54,467 nucleotides of DNA from Vreelandella aquamarina (GTDB taxonomy: Bacteria; Pseudomonadota; Gammaproteobacteria; Pseudomonadales; Halomonadaceae), in assembly GCF_900110265.1 (NCBI RefSeq), contig NZ_FODB01000023.1, positions 1 through 54,467 on the forward strand. Direction: 5' to 3'. Under the pieces are notes generated by a model. That model was not told the DNA's origin and ran no database searches. It saw nothing but the letters and a program-made list of their open reading frames with translations. Of this stretch, positions 6,048 to 14,121 are shown piece by piece. Every line of letters starts with the position of its first letter. The stretch's first letter is position 1. The position numbers and the translations under genes were made by a program.

Positions 6048-6107
6048 GTTTAACAATCAGCTGCACAGCGACCGATTTTTCGCCGCTTTGCGGCTCCAAA
6101 CCGGCGC
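6048..6107 (+). other. truncated integron attC
   Basis: GTTTAAC (6048-6054) followed by AATCAGCTGC, a TTTTTCGCCGCTTTGCGGC hairpin and CCAAACCGG resembles the first three quarters of the attC at 3285-3362. No L' or R' core follows; instead the sequence runs into a transposase remnant. The R'' does not match the cassette start at 4902, so this end was reshuffled. Confidence 0.6.
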
Positions 6108-6127
6108 GTGATCCGGGAGGCGGATAA

Positions 6128-6262
6128 CGGCACCCGGAACTGGCCCTGCTCCAGGCGCTTGGCCCAGAGGCAATAGCCGGTGGCGGTAAAATACAGCATC
6201 TTCATCTGAGTCTTGCGCCGATTGACAAAGGCGAAATACTGGCTCGCCCGCAGGATGCGCTG
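6128..6262 (-). pseudogene. IS66 family TnpB (Orf2) remnant
   Basis: About 45 codons read ASQYFAFVNRRKTQMKMLY and GYCLWAKRLEQGQFRV, the conserved core of the IS66 accessory protein TnpB (family pattern F-F-NRR-K-LY-G-CLW-KRLE). Full-length TnpB is about 110-120 aa, so both ends are missing and no tnpA or tnpC lies nearby. The remnant adjoins the truncated attC, suggesting that an insertion and later deletion trimmed the cassette array here. Confidence 0.7.
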
Positions 6263-6333
6263 CATATGAGCCAGCTGCGCCACTGGCTGCAGCAAGACTT
6301 TGGCCCTTCAGCACCATCACCAAGGACGACGCC

Positions 6334-7743
6334 ATGATTCAACCGGTTATTCTGAGCGGTGGCAGCGGCACCCGGCTTTGGCCGCTCTCCCGCGAGCAGA
6401 TGCCCAAACAGTTTTTGCGCTTAACCGGCGAGCAGAGCCTGCTTCAGCAAACGCTCACCCGCCTTGAGGGCTTGACGACGCTACCGCCGATGCTGATAGG
6501 CCACCACTCGCACCGGTTCTTAATGGCCGAGCAACTTCGCGAAGTTCAGCAAAAGGGCCAGATCGTACTAGAGCCAGCAGGGCGCAATACCGCCCCGGCG
6601 ATTGCTTGCGCGGCACTGTTGGCAAGGCAATCGGGCGAAGACCCGCTGCTGCTGGTGTTACCTGCAGACCACGTGATAGGCGATGCGCTAGCGTTTACCG
6701 ATAGCGTGCAGCGTGCTGAACCGCTCGCGGAGCAGGGCTATTTGGTCACCTTTGGCGTGGTGCCGACGCACCCAGAAACCGGCTACGGCTACATTGCCTG
6801 TGGCAATGCGCTGGGGGCAGGGCACCATCTGGAGGCGTTCATCGAAAAACCCGCGCTAGAGCGCGCCAAAGCATTGCTTGAGCAGGGCGATACGCTTTGG
6901 AATAGCGGTATGTTCTTGCTGCGTGCCTCCCGCTATTTGGCGGAACTTGAACGGCTTCAGCCAGACATGCTGGCCGCCTGCCAAGAAGCCGTAGCCCGCG
7001 CCCACCGTGATTTGGATTTTCTGCGCTTGGACGAGCAGGCGTTCCAGCGCTGCCCCAGCGAATCGATCGATTACGCGGTCATGGAGCACTGCTCCCAGGC
7101 TGCCGTGGTGCCTTTGGATGCCCAATGGGGCGATATAGGCAGCTTCGATGCGCTGATGGCGACCCATACGCCTGATACAGCGGGCAATGTGGTCACCGGG
7201 GATGGGGTGTTGAGCGATACTCAGCGCTCGTTAGTGGTAGCGAACCACCGATTGGTGGCCACACTTGGCGTTGAAGACCTGATCGTGGTGGAAACCTCGG
7301 ACAGTGTACTGGTGGCCCATCGCGACAAGGCGCAGGGCGTTAAGCAGCTCGTCGCGGCGCTGACCCAGGCTGGGCGCAGCGAGCCGCATACCTCGCCGCA
7401 GGTACACCGCCCTTGGGGCAGCTTTCAAGCCATGAACAGCGGCGAGCGCTACCAAGTGAAGCATATTACCGTGCGCCCTGGGGCGCGGCTTTCGCTACAG
7501 CGCCACCACCACCGCGCGGAGCACTGGGTGGTGGTCAGCGGCACGGCTAAGGTGACGCTGGATGAACGCACGTTTTTGGTCAGCGAGAACCAGTCCACTT
7601 ACATCCCCATTGGCGCACTGCACCGTTTGGAGAACCCGGGCAAAATCCCACTGGAGCTGATCGAGGTACAGTCCGGCAGTTACCTGGGCGAGGATGATAT
7701 CGAACGGTTGGATGACGTGTACGCTCGCCACAGCGATGAGTAA
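6334..7743 (+). CDS. manC: mannose-1-phosphate guanylyltransferase / mannose-6-phosphate isomerase
   Basis: This 469-aa bifunctional type II enzyme makes GDP-mannose for exopolysaccharide or O-antigen. The nucleotidyltransferase domain starts with VILSGGSGTRLWPLSREQ and the conserved PKQF, and contains FIEKP and the NSGMFLL substrate loop. The C-terminal cupin isomerase domain (residues about 345-465) has RPWGSF, the metal site HHHRAEHWVVVSG and YIPIGALHRLENPG. The length is normal. It stands alone here without other capsule genes and is the first chromosomal gene after the cassette array. An AAGGA site precedes the ATG. Confidence 0.93.
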   Translation: MIQPVILSGGSGTRLWPLSREQMPKQFLRLTGEQSLLQQTLTRLEGLTTLPPMLIGHHSHRFLMAEQLREVQQKGQIVLEPAGRNTAPAIACAALLARQSGEDPLLLVLPADHVIGDALAFTDSVQRAEPLAEQGYLVTFGVVPTHPETGYGYIACGNALGAGHHLEAFIEKPALERAKALLEQGDTLWNSGMFLLRASRYLAELERLQPDMLAACQEAVARAHRDLDFLRLDEQAFQRCPSESIDYAVMEHCSQAAVVPLDAQWGDIGSFDALMATHTPDTAGNVVTGDGVLSDTQRSLVVANHRLVATLGVEDLIVVETSDSVLVAHRDKAQGVKQLVAALTQAGRSEPHTSPQVHRPWGSFQAMNSGERYQVKHITVRPGARLSLQRHHHRAEHWVVVSGTAKVTLDERTFLVSENQSTYIPIGALHRLENPGKIPLELIEVQSGSYLGEDDIERLDDVYARHSDE

Positions 7744-7753
7744 TTGAGTGCAC

Positions 7754-8104
7754 TTACCAGAGCCAGCTACCGGGCCGTGCCGGTGGCTGGCCTTTACGCA
7801 CCGCCACCCAACCGATAATGCAGCGCACGCCTAGCCATACCACCAGCAGCGGCCAGAGTAGCGTCCCGATAAAGATCAGGCTCAGGGTAAACGTGACGAT
7901 AAAGTAGAGGCTGCCGATCCAGAACGTGCGGATGAGGTAGCGGTAGTGGGCCTGTAGCCAAGGCGCTGCTTCTTTGCGATAGACATAGGCGATAATCACA
8001 CCGATCAATAGCGTGACATTAGCCGTGACCAGCCCTGCTAAATAGAGGGCATAAATAATTTGCGTGGGACGCGTATCCTGTTTGGGGAGGTACTGCTCAG
8101 TCAT
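7754..8104 (-). CDS. DUF4870-like small membrane protein, copy 1
   Basis: This roughly 116-aa protein has three predicted membrane segments: IIYALYLAGLVTANVTLLIGVIIAYVYR, then LIRTFWIGSLYFIVTFTLSLIFIG, then LLWPLLVVWLGVRCIIGW. The layout fits the DUF4870/Tic20-like family. It ends in GSWLW. ATG 8104 is preferred because GAGGA lies 6 bases upstream; GTG 8116 and ATG 8110 are alternatives. It follows the LpxL-like gene on the same strand almost without a gap and converges with manC 10 bases away. A paralogue lies on the other side of the LpxL-like gene. Function unknown. Confidence 0.75.
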   Translation of the reverse strand: MTEQYLPKQDTRPTQIIYALYLAGLVTANVTLLIGVIIAYVYRKEAAPWLQAHYRYLIRTFWIGSLYFIVTFTLSLIFIGTLLWPLLVVWLGVRCIIGWVAVRKGQPPARPGSWLW

Positions 8105-8116
8105 GCCCATCCTCAC

Positions 8117-9049
8117 TTAATAGAGACGGAAATCGTTGGCGTTAGGCAGCCCTTGCTGCTCTTCCACCACTTTGCGGTAGCGTTTGTACTCCCACTGATA
8201 CTGCGCCGGATCCAGGGCAATGGAGGCTTCAACGCTGGCATTCACGCCGGTAGCTGACTCTGTATCATCAGCGCTATACACCCGCTCGTCAGCGTCTAGG
8301 AAGTGGATCTCGAAGCCTTTTCCAGGAATACGCAGGGCCACACCGGTGACCACCCGTGCCTGTGTGCGCGCCACCAGCTTGGGTAATAGCGTCGCGGTAT
8401 AGGAATCGCGGCCATAGAACGGCGCAAACACGCCGCTACCCCAGTCCGGCTCTTGGTCCGGCAAAATACCAATGGCCTCGCTACGTTTCAGCGCTTTGAG
8501 CAGCGCCGCCACGCCCCGTGGGTTAGTGGGCACGAGCTTTGCCCCCATGCGCTCGCGGCCATGGCGGATAATCGGCTCCAGCTCTGTGATTTTGGGCGGC
8601 TCGTACATAGCGGTAAACGGAAAGTGGCTGGAAAGCCAAAAGTTCAGCACTTCCCAGTTTCCAAAGTGAGGAGCAAGCACGATCACGCCGCGCCCCTCGG
8701 CCCGGGCGCTATCCAGCTTGTCGCGGCCATGTACCGCTAGAATGCTGGCTTCTACCTTCTCGGGCGGGGCCATCCAGGCGTGACCGAGTTCCAGCATCGT
8801 CGCGGTGGAGTGCTGTAGGCTCTGTTTGGCCAGGGATTGCCGTTGATTGGCAGGCGCGTCGGGGTAGACCACCTTCAGATTGATCTCGGTTACCTTGCGC
8901 TCGCGTTTGCTAAAGCGATACACCTGCGGGCCGACCAGAGCCGCAATGCGCCAGAGCCAGCGCACCGGCCAGCGGGAGAGCGTGCGCCATAGCGTTGCAA
9001 TGGCACGGGCTTGAAAGCGCGATGCAGGGGGAGTTGCCTGTTCGGTCAT
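8117..9049 (-). CDS. lipid A biosynthesis lauroyl-type acyltransferase (LpxL/LpxM family)
   Basis: This 310-aa inner-membrane acyltransferase adds a secondary acyl chain to lipid A. The HX4E catalytic motif is at H128-E133 (APHFGNWE), followed by YEPPK, RHGRERMGAKLVPTN and ILPDQEPDWGSGVFAPFYG, all family hallmarks. The N-terminal segment around residues 28-45 (WLWRIAALVG) is the membrane anchor. LpxL and LpxM are not separable by eye. It is the middle gene of a tight minus-strand trio, flanked by two DUF4870-like paralogues with gaps of 3 bases or less. Confidence 0.9.
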   Translation of the reverse strand: MTEQATPPASRFQARAIATLWRTLSRWPVRWLWRIAALVGPQVYRFSKRERKVTEINLKVVYPDAPANQRQSLAKQSLQHSTATMLELGHAWMAPPEKVEASILAVHGRDKLDSARAEGRGVIVLAPHFGNWEVLNFWLSSHFPFTAMYEPPKITELEPIIRHGRERMGAKLVPTNPRGVAALLKALKRSEAIGILPDQEPDWGSGVFAPFYGRDSYTATLLPKLVARTQARVVTGVALRIPGKGFEIHFLDADERVYSADDTESATGVNASVEASIALDPAQYQWEYKRYRKVVEEQQGLPNANDFRLY

Positions 9050-9052
9050 GGG

Positions 9053-9448
9053 TTACAGTAGCCAGCTATCGACATTGGAGGGCGCGCGCTTCTCCTGCAG
9101 CCCTTTAAAGCCCTTTACGCAGCGCACGATAAACCACACGACCAACGCCAACAGCATGGGGAAGCCAACAAGAATCAGGGTAAGCAGCGTAGCGATACTG
9201 CCGTAGAGCAGGCCAATCCAGAAGGTGCGGATCTGATAGCGGTAGTGCTCATCTAGCCATACTGGACCTTTGCCGCGGTAGACATAAGCAATAATCACGC
9301 CGATTAGTGACGTAAAACCCAACACAAAGCTTGCCAGGTAGAGAGCGTAAATCACCATGGCCATGGTGGTGTCTGGGGCGGGGGAGGTCTCTTCCGACGA
9401 AGTGTGGTGGTTAACCACTTCGCCTTCCAATGGGGCGTCATCACGCAT
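9053..9448 (-). CDS. DUF4870-like small membrane protein, copy 2
   Basis: This 131-aa protein has a hydrophilic N-terminus of about 28 residues, then three membrane segments: MVIYALYLASFVLGFTSLIGVIIAYVYRG, IRTFWIGLLYGSIATLLTLI and PMLLALVVWFIVRCVKGF, ending SWLL. It shares YALYLA, LIGVIIAYVYR, HYRYQIRTFWIG-LY and VVW-VRC-G with the paralogue at 7754. It is the first gene of the trio with the LpxL-like acyltransferase. A role in envelope lipid handling is only suggested by position. Confidence 0.78.
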   Translation of the reverse strand: MRDDAPLEGEVVNHHTSSEETSPAPDTTMAMVIYALYLASFVLGFTSLIGVIIAYVYRGKGPVWLDEHYRYQIRTFWIGLLYGSIATLLTLILVGFPMLLALVVWFIVRCVKGFKGLQEKRAPSNVDSWLL

Positions 9449-9568
9449 GGGCGTACCTTTTCTATTCAGTTTAATTCGAGCATCCTGCGGACACCTTCTC
9501 TGCGCGCTATGATAGCGTGGGCAGTGCGACTTATCACCCGCAGGCCACCCACGCCTAGGGTTGAGCGC

Positions 9569-9952
9569 TTAACGCGCTGCCGGGCGGCAGATTTCCAGCA
9601 GGTTGCCGTCGGGGTCGCGCAGGTAAAGCGACTCGATGGGGCCGCTGGCACCCTGGCGGGCCACGGGGCCAAGCTCGACCTCGATGGCCAGTGCATCCAG
9701 GTGCTGCTTAAACTCGTCCAGCGGTAGCTGGCAGCGCAGGCATAAATCCAGGCTGCCCGGTGTCGGCGTGGCTGAAATGGGCGCGATATCGGTATCGGTT
9801 TGGTGCAAGCGCAGGGCCGTGTCACCCAGCATCAAGTCAACGCGCTGAGCGTCCCGATAGCGTACATCCAGGCCTAATACACGAGAGTAAAAATCCACTG
9901 CGCGACCCATATCGGTCACGGTAACCACAAGATGATCCAGACCTGAGAGCAT
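9569..9952 (-). CDS. VOC family protein
   Basis: This 127-aa vicinal-oxygen-chelate protein begins GLDHLVVTVTDMGRAVDFYSRVLGL and ends ESLYLRDPDGNLLEIC, the usual glyoxalase/dioxygenase family ends; metal-ligand candidates are the His of GLDH and the Glu of LLEIC. Members include glyoxalases, fosfomycin resistance proteins and ring-cleavage enzymes; the substrate cannot be told. It is divergent from the methyltransferase gene that starts 39 bases away. It is unrelated in origin to the AT-rich VOC cassette at the start of the window. Confidence 0.85.
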   Translation of the reverse strand: MLSGLDHLVVTVTDMGRAVDFYSRVLGLDVRYRDAQRVDLMLGDTALRLHQTDTDIAPISATPTPGSLDLCLRCQLPLDEFKQHLDALAIEVELGPVARQGASGPIESLYLRDPDGNLLEICRPAAR

Positions 9953-9991
9953 GCCTCTTTCCTTAATACAAACGTAAAACCAGAGAATACG

Positions 9992-10630
9992 ATGATGCGA
10001 CGCTGTCCGCTATGCCACGCGCAGGAGTCTGCGCTGTACCACCAAGACCGTCGCCGTGATTACTACCAGTGTGCCACGTGTGCGCTAGTGTTTGTGCCTA
10101 GCGAGCAGCATTTAACCGCTGCCGCCGAAAAAGCCGAGTACGACCAGCACCAAAACTCGCCGCAGGATACGGGATATCGGCGCTTTTTGGGGCGTTTATT
10201 TAATCCGTTGGCAACAAAGCTAGCTCCTGGCGCAAGAGGGCTGGATTTTGGCTGCGGCCCTGGGCCAACGCTCTCGGTGATGTTTGAGGAAGCGGGCTTT
10301 GATATGGATGTGTATGACATCTTTTACGCGCCCCATGCCGCGAATCTGACTCGCCAGTATGACTTCATTACCGCCACCGAAGTAGTGGAGCACTTGGCGG
10401 CACCGGGCGAGGCGCTGAACCAGCGGGTCGCGCAACTGCTACCCGGAGGCTATCTTGGGCTGATGACCAAGCGAGTGACGAGCCAGCAAGCCTTCGCCCG
10501 CTGGCACTATATTAACGACCCAACCCACGTGTGCTTTTTTAGTGAAGCGACCTTCCGCTGGTGGGCGGCTGAACAGGGTTTAACAGTCGAATTTACTGGC
10601 AACGACGTGGTGATTTTTAGAAAACACTAA
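9992..10630 (+). CDS. class I SAM-dependent methyltransferase with N-terminal zinc ribbon
   Basis: This 212-aa protein has an N-terminal CPLC...CATC zinc-binding pair (residues 5-34) followed by a Rossmann methyltransferase: LDFGCGPGPTLSVMFEEAGF is the SAM-binding loop, then VYDIFY and the TATEVVEHL acidic motif. The family is the Methyltransf_23 type (UbiG/Coq3-like fold). Substrate is not known. Two consecutive ATGs (9992 and 9995) could start it. It is not obviously linked to its neighbours. Confidence 0.85.
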   Translation: MMRRCPLCHAQESALYHQDRRRDYYQCATCALVFVPSEQHLTAAAEKAEYDQHQNSPQDTGYRRFLGRLFNPLATKLAPGARGLDFGCGPGPTLSVMFEEAGFDMDVYDIFYAPHAANLTRQYDFITATEVVEHLAAPGEALNQRVAQLLPGGYLGLMTKRVTSQQAFARWHYINDPTHVCFFSEATFRWWAAEQGLTVEFTGNDVVIFRKH

Positions 10631-10765
10631 TCTGCTTGCTATAAGGGCGAAAAAGCATTGACTTTGCGCCTATGGAAGCAATAATTGCGCGCCCGTTTTC
10701 TTGCCTGTTTGATGTGATGGCGTGTTAACGGCAACGATTCATCCATTGAGCAAGGTGAGGTACGC

Positions 10766-12136
10766 ATGTCGCGGCAACTGCTGGCCATGGCGTTAGCGCC
10801 CCTACTAGGGCTGTTTATTCTTGGGATTGGCAATGGCTTTCTCGCCACGCTGATTACCGTGCGCTTAGACGCAGCAGGTGAATCGGCGACGGTGATCGGG
10901 ATTGTCTCGTCAGCCTATTTCATCGGCCTGGCCCTGGGGGCCATGTTTAATGATCGCCTGTTGCTGCGCATTGGCCATATTCGTGCTTACGGCAGTTTTG
11001 CATCGCTGGTGGCCGTCACCGTGCTGTTGCAGGGGTTGTTCTTCGACCCTTGGGCGTGGTTTGCCCTGCGCCTGGTGGGCGGTTGGGCCACGGTAGGCGT
11101 CTATCTGGTCATCGAGAGCTGGCTGTTGACCGCGGGCGACCAGAAAGTGCGTGGCCGCCTGCTGGCACTGTACATGATCTCCCTTTACGCCGCTGGGGTG
11201 CTGGGGCAGCTTATGCTCGGTGTCACCAGCGCCATGGGCGACACCGCGCCCTTTATGGTGATTGGCCTGTTGGCGTCGCTCTCGGTACTGCCGATGGCGA
11301 TGATTCCCCGCGTGTCGCCGCTCATCGAACACGCCGAGCCGCTACCGCCTCTCCGCTTGATTACCATGACACCCACCGGCGTGATGGGCAGTCTAGGTTC
11401 CGGCATGGTGGTGGCCGCTGCTTATACGCTGCTGCCGCTTTATCTACAGCGCATTGGTATGAGCGTAAACGAGGTAGGCCAGATGATGGCCGTGCTCGTC
11501 CTTGGCGCGATGCTGCTGCAGTACCCCATTGGCCGCTGGTCGGATCGCCATGACCGCCAGATGGTACTGATTGGTATCAGTGCCTTCTGCGTAGTGATTT
11601 CTGCGGCCATGCTTTGGCTACCGCTCTCCACACCGCTGCTCGCCGTGCTGCTCTTTTTACTGGGAGGAGGCGTGTTCGCGCTTTACCCGGTGGCCGTTAG
11701 CCATGCCGCCGACCGCGCGCCTGCTGGCGCCTTGGTGCGCATGAGCCAAGGCCTTTTGTTGATTAACTCGATTGGTGCCACCATCAGCCCGCTGATGATC
11801 TCGCCGGTGATGACCGCCATGGGCGATGCTGGCTTGTTCTGGGCGTTTGGCTCACTGAGTCTATTCTTCGTGCTGTTCTTCGGCTGGCGTCGTAGCGTTC
11901 GCCCGGCACCGGTGCCGGTGGCACCGTTTACGGCCACTGCGCCGATGACCGCCGCAGGTGCTGAGCTGGTGGTGACCGAGGAGCTGGTACAAGGGGCGCT
12001 TGAGCACGAGCACCTGGAAGACCTGTCTGACGTTGTGCCTGAGGTCGACGTGGCCGAACCCGTAGTAGGGCCGCCTCAGGAAGACGAGGGCCATATTACC
12101 TATTACGACGATGTAGAAACCGAGGTGCGTCGGTAG
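10766..12136 (+). CDS. MFS transporter, YcaD-like, with acidic C-terminal tail
   Basis: This 456-aa protein has twelve predicted membrane segments and an MFS loop between segments 2 and 3 (GAMFNDRLLLRIGHIRAY). The residues WLLTAGDQKVRGRLLALYMISLYAAG after segment 4 are typical of the YcaD-type branch. The membrane part ends near residue 385. The last 70 residues are soluble, beginning proline/alanine-rich and then acidic (LEDLSDVVPEVDVAEP, QEDEGHITYYDDVETE), which is longer than E. coli YcaD (382 aa). The substrate is unknown. It seems monocistronic. Confidence 0.85.
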   Translation: MSRQLLAMALAPLLGLFILGIGNGFLATLITVRLDAAGESATVIGIVSSAYFIGLALGAMFNDRLLLRIGHIRAYGSFASLVAVTVLLQGLFFDPWAWFALRLVGGWATVGVYLVIESWLLTAGDQKVRGRLLALYMISLYAAGVLGQLMLGVTSAMGDTAPFMVIGLLASLSVLPMAMIPRVSPLIEHAEPLPPLRLITMTPTGVMGSLGSGMVVAAAYTLLPLYLQRIGMSVNEVGQMMAVLVLGAMLLQYPIGRWSDRHDRQMVLIGISAFCVVISAAMLWLPLSTPLLAVLLFLLGGGVFALYPVAVSHAADRAPAGALVRMSQGLLLINSIGATISPLMISPVMTAMGDAGLFWAFGSLSLFFVLFFGWRRSVRPAPVPVAPFTATAPMTAAGAELVVTEELVQGALEHEHLEDLSDVVPEVDVAEPVVGPPQEDEGHITYYDDVETEVRR

Positions 12137-12252
12137 GTGAACTGCAATATCGAGTAAGGTGAGACCTTGGGCTAATGGTGTGGCGAAAGTAGGGAAACTA
12201 CTATCAGCGATAGTGTTTTTACTATTTCACCGCATTTGCCTGGGGTTTTGCC

Positions 12253-14046
12253 ATGAATTATTACGCCGCGCCGGTCCGAGATCTGCGCTTTGTGCTCGAA
12301 GAGATGTTAGCGCACCGCTCCTTGGCGTTGCCGGGGTTTGAAGAGGCGACGCCTGATCTCGTCGAGGCTGTGCTGGAAGAGGCTGCGAAACTGGCGGGCG
12401 ATGTCTGGGGCCCGCTCAACAGCACGGGCGACCGCCAGGGGGCTAAGCGCCATACTGATGGCAGCGTCACCACTCCTGAAGGCTTTGCCGCCGCCTATCA
12501 AGCGTATGTGGAGGGCGGCTGGAACGGTATTGGCGTGTCTGAAGAGCTGGGCGGGCAGAACCTACCCGAAGTGGTTGCCAGTGCGGTGCAGGAGATGCTC
12601 CACGGCGCGAACATGGCGTTAGGGCTATGCCCGATGCTCACCGCCGGTGCCATCGAGGCGCTGGCCCATCACGGCAGCGATGCCTTAAAAGCGACCTACC
12701 TGCCCAAGCTGGTTGAGGGCTCCTGGACCGGCACCATGAACCTCACCGAACCCCAGGCGGGGTCGGACCTCTCCAAAGTGCGCACCAAAGCCGTTCCGGA
12801 AGGCGATCACTACCGCATCAGCGGCCAAAAGATCTACATCACCTGGGGCGAGCACGACGCTGCCGAGAACATCATTCACCTCGTCCTTGCCCGCAAGCCC
12901 GATGCCCCGGAAGGTAATAAGGGTATTTCGCTGTTCCTGGTTCCCAAATTTCTGGTGAACGACGATGGCTCGCTTGGCGAGCGTAACGACGTCACCTGCG
13001 CCTCCATCGAGCACAAGCTCGGCATTCACGGCTCGCCCACTTGCACGCTGAGCTTTGGGGAAAACGGCGGTGCCGTAGGCTATCTGGTGGGGGAGGAGGG
13101 GCGCGGGCTCAACCACATGTTCACCATGATGAACGAGGCGCGCCATAAGGTCGGGATCCAAGGGATTGGCGTGGCCGAACGCGCCTGCCAGCACGCCTTG
13201 GCCTACGCGAATGACCGCACTCAGGGCCGCTCCCCCAAACAGCGGGGCGGCAGCGAGTGCACCATTAGCGATCACTTTGACGTGCGCCGGATGCTGCTCT
13301 CCATGCGTGCCCGTACCGATGCGCTGCGTGCCCTGGCGCTCTACTGTGCCGGGCAGTTAGATATCGCTCGCCGCGCAGAGAGCGACGCCGAACGCCAAGC
13401 CGCTCAGGCCTGCGCCGATGTTCTGATCCCGATTGTGAAGAGTTTCTCGACCGACCAAGCGGTGGATATCGCCTCCATGGGCGTGCAGGTACACGGCGGC
13501 ATGGGCTACGTGGAAGAGACCGGCGCGGCCCAGCTATTGCGGGATGCGCGCATTGCGCCTATCTATGAAGGCACCAACGGCATTCAAGCGCTGGACTTGG
13601 CCGGCCGAAAACTGCAGCGAGACGGCGGTGCGGCACTCTCTGCGCTGATCGATGACGTGCATAAAACGGCCGAAGCGCTGCGGGGTGAAGCGTCGCTGGC
13701 CAGCATGGGCAGTGCGCTTGCGGCGGGCGCTGACGACCTGCGCGCCGCCATGGCCTTGGTACTGGAGCAGGGCAGCGACCCTGAACACGGCCCCGATGCC
13801 GTACAGGCGTACGCCACGCCGCTGTTGAACCTTGCCGGGCACGTACTGTGCGCTTGGCAAATGGGCATTGCAGCGCTGCATGCCCAACAGGCTGTAGACG
13901 GCGGCAGCGATGAGCCGTTTTACCGCGCCAAACTGTGCAGCGCCGAGTTTGCCATTCACCAATGGCTGCCGGTTGGCCGCGCCCAGCGTGCCGTGATTGA
14001 GGCTGGTTGGCACTGTTTTGGCCAGTTTGATAGCGCCGCCTACTAA
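12253..14046 (+). CDS. acyl-CoA dehydrogenase with C-terminal extension (DmdC-like family)
   Basis: This 597-aa flavoprotein oxidises an acyl-CoA to its 2-enoyl-CoA. Conserved parts are the MNLTEPQAGSDLSKVRT and ITWGEHD substrate/FAD regions, QVHGGMGYVEETGAAQLLRD and the catalytic Glu in IYEGTNGIQALDLAGRK. The extra C-terminal domain (residues about 465-590) is typical of the approximately 600-residue acyl-CoA dehydrogenase group that includes 3-methylmercaptopropionyl-CoA dehydrogenase DmdC. It heads a same-strand run with an acyl-CoA ligase, 3-hydroxyacyl-CoA dehydrogenase and enoyl-CoA hydratase, together a full oxidation spiral minus thiolase. Actual acyl substrate is undetermined. Confidence 0.9.
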   Translation: MNYYAAPVRDLRFVLEEMLAHRSLALPGFEEATPDLVEAVLEEAAKLAGDVWGPLNSTGDRQGAKRHTDGSVTTPEGFAAAYQAYVEGGWNGIGVSEELGGQNLPEVVASAVQEMLHGANMALGLCPMLTAGAIEALAHHGSDALKATYLPKLVEGSWTGTMNLTEPQAGSDLSKVRTKAVPEGDHYRISGQKIYITWGEHDAAENIIHLVLARKPDAPEGNKGISLFLVPKFLVNDDGSLGERNDVTCASIEHKLGIHGSPTCTLSFGENGGAVGYLVGEEGRGLNHMFTMMNEARHKVGIQGIGVAERACQHALAYANDRTQGRSPKQRGGSECTISDHFDVRRMLLSMRARTDALRALALYCAGQLDIARRAESDAERQAAQACADVLIPIVKSFSTDQAVDIASMGVQVHGGMGYVEETGAAQLLRDARIAPIYEGTNGIQALDLAGRKLQRDGGAALSALIDDVHKTAEALRGEASLASMGSALAAGADDLRAAMALVLEQGSDPEHGPDAVQAYATPLLNLAGHVLCAWQMGIAALHAQQAVDGGSDEPFYRAKLCSAEFAIHQWLPVGRAQRAVIEAGWHCFGQFDSAAY

Positions 14047-14121
14047 CGTCCCCGCTGCCTTAAGGGCGGCGGTATTCGTTATAAGTGTCCGATAATAAAA
14101 CGTCCTATAACAACAGCGAGA

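Noticed and set aside
6057-6335. Second minus-strand frame over the IS66 relic
   Set aside because: Gly/Ala-rich shadow in another frame; only the frame with the NRR and KRLE motifs matches TnpB.
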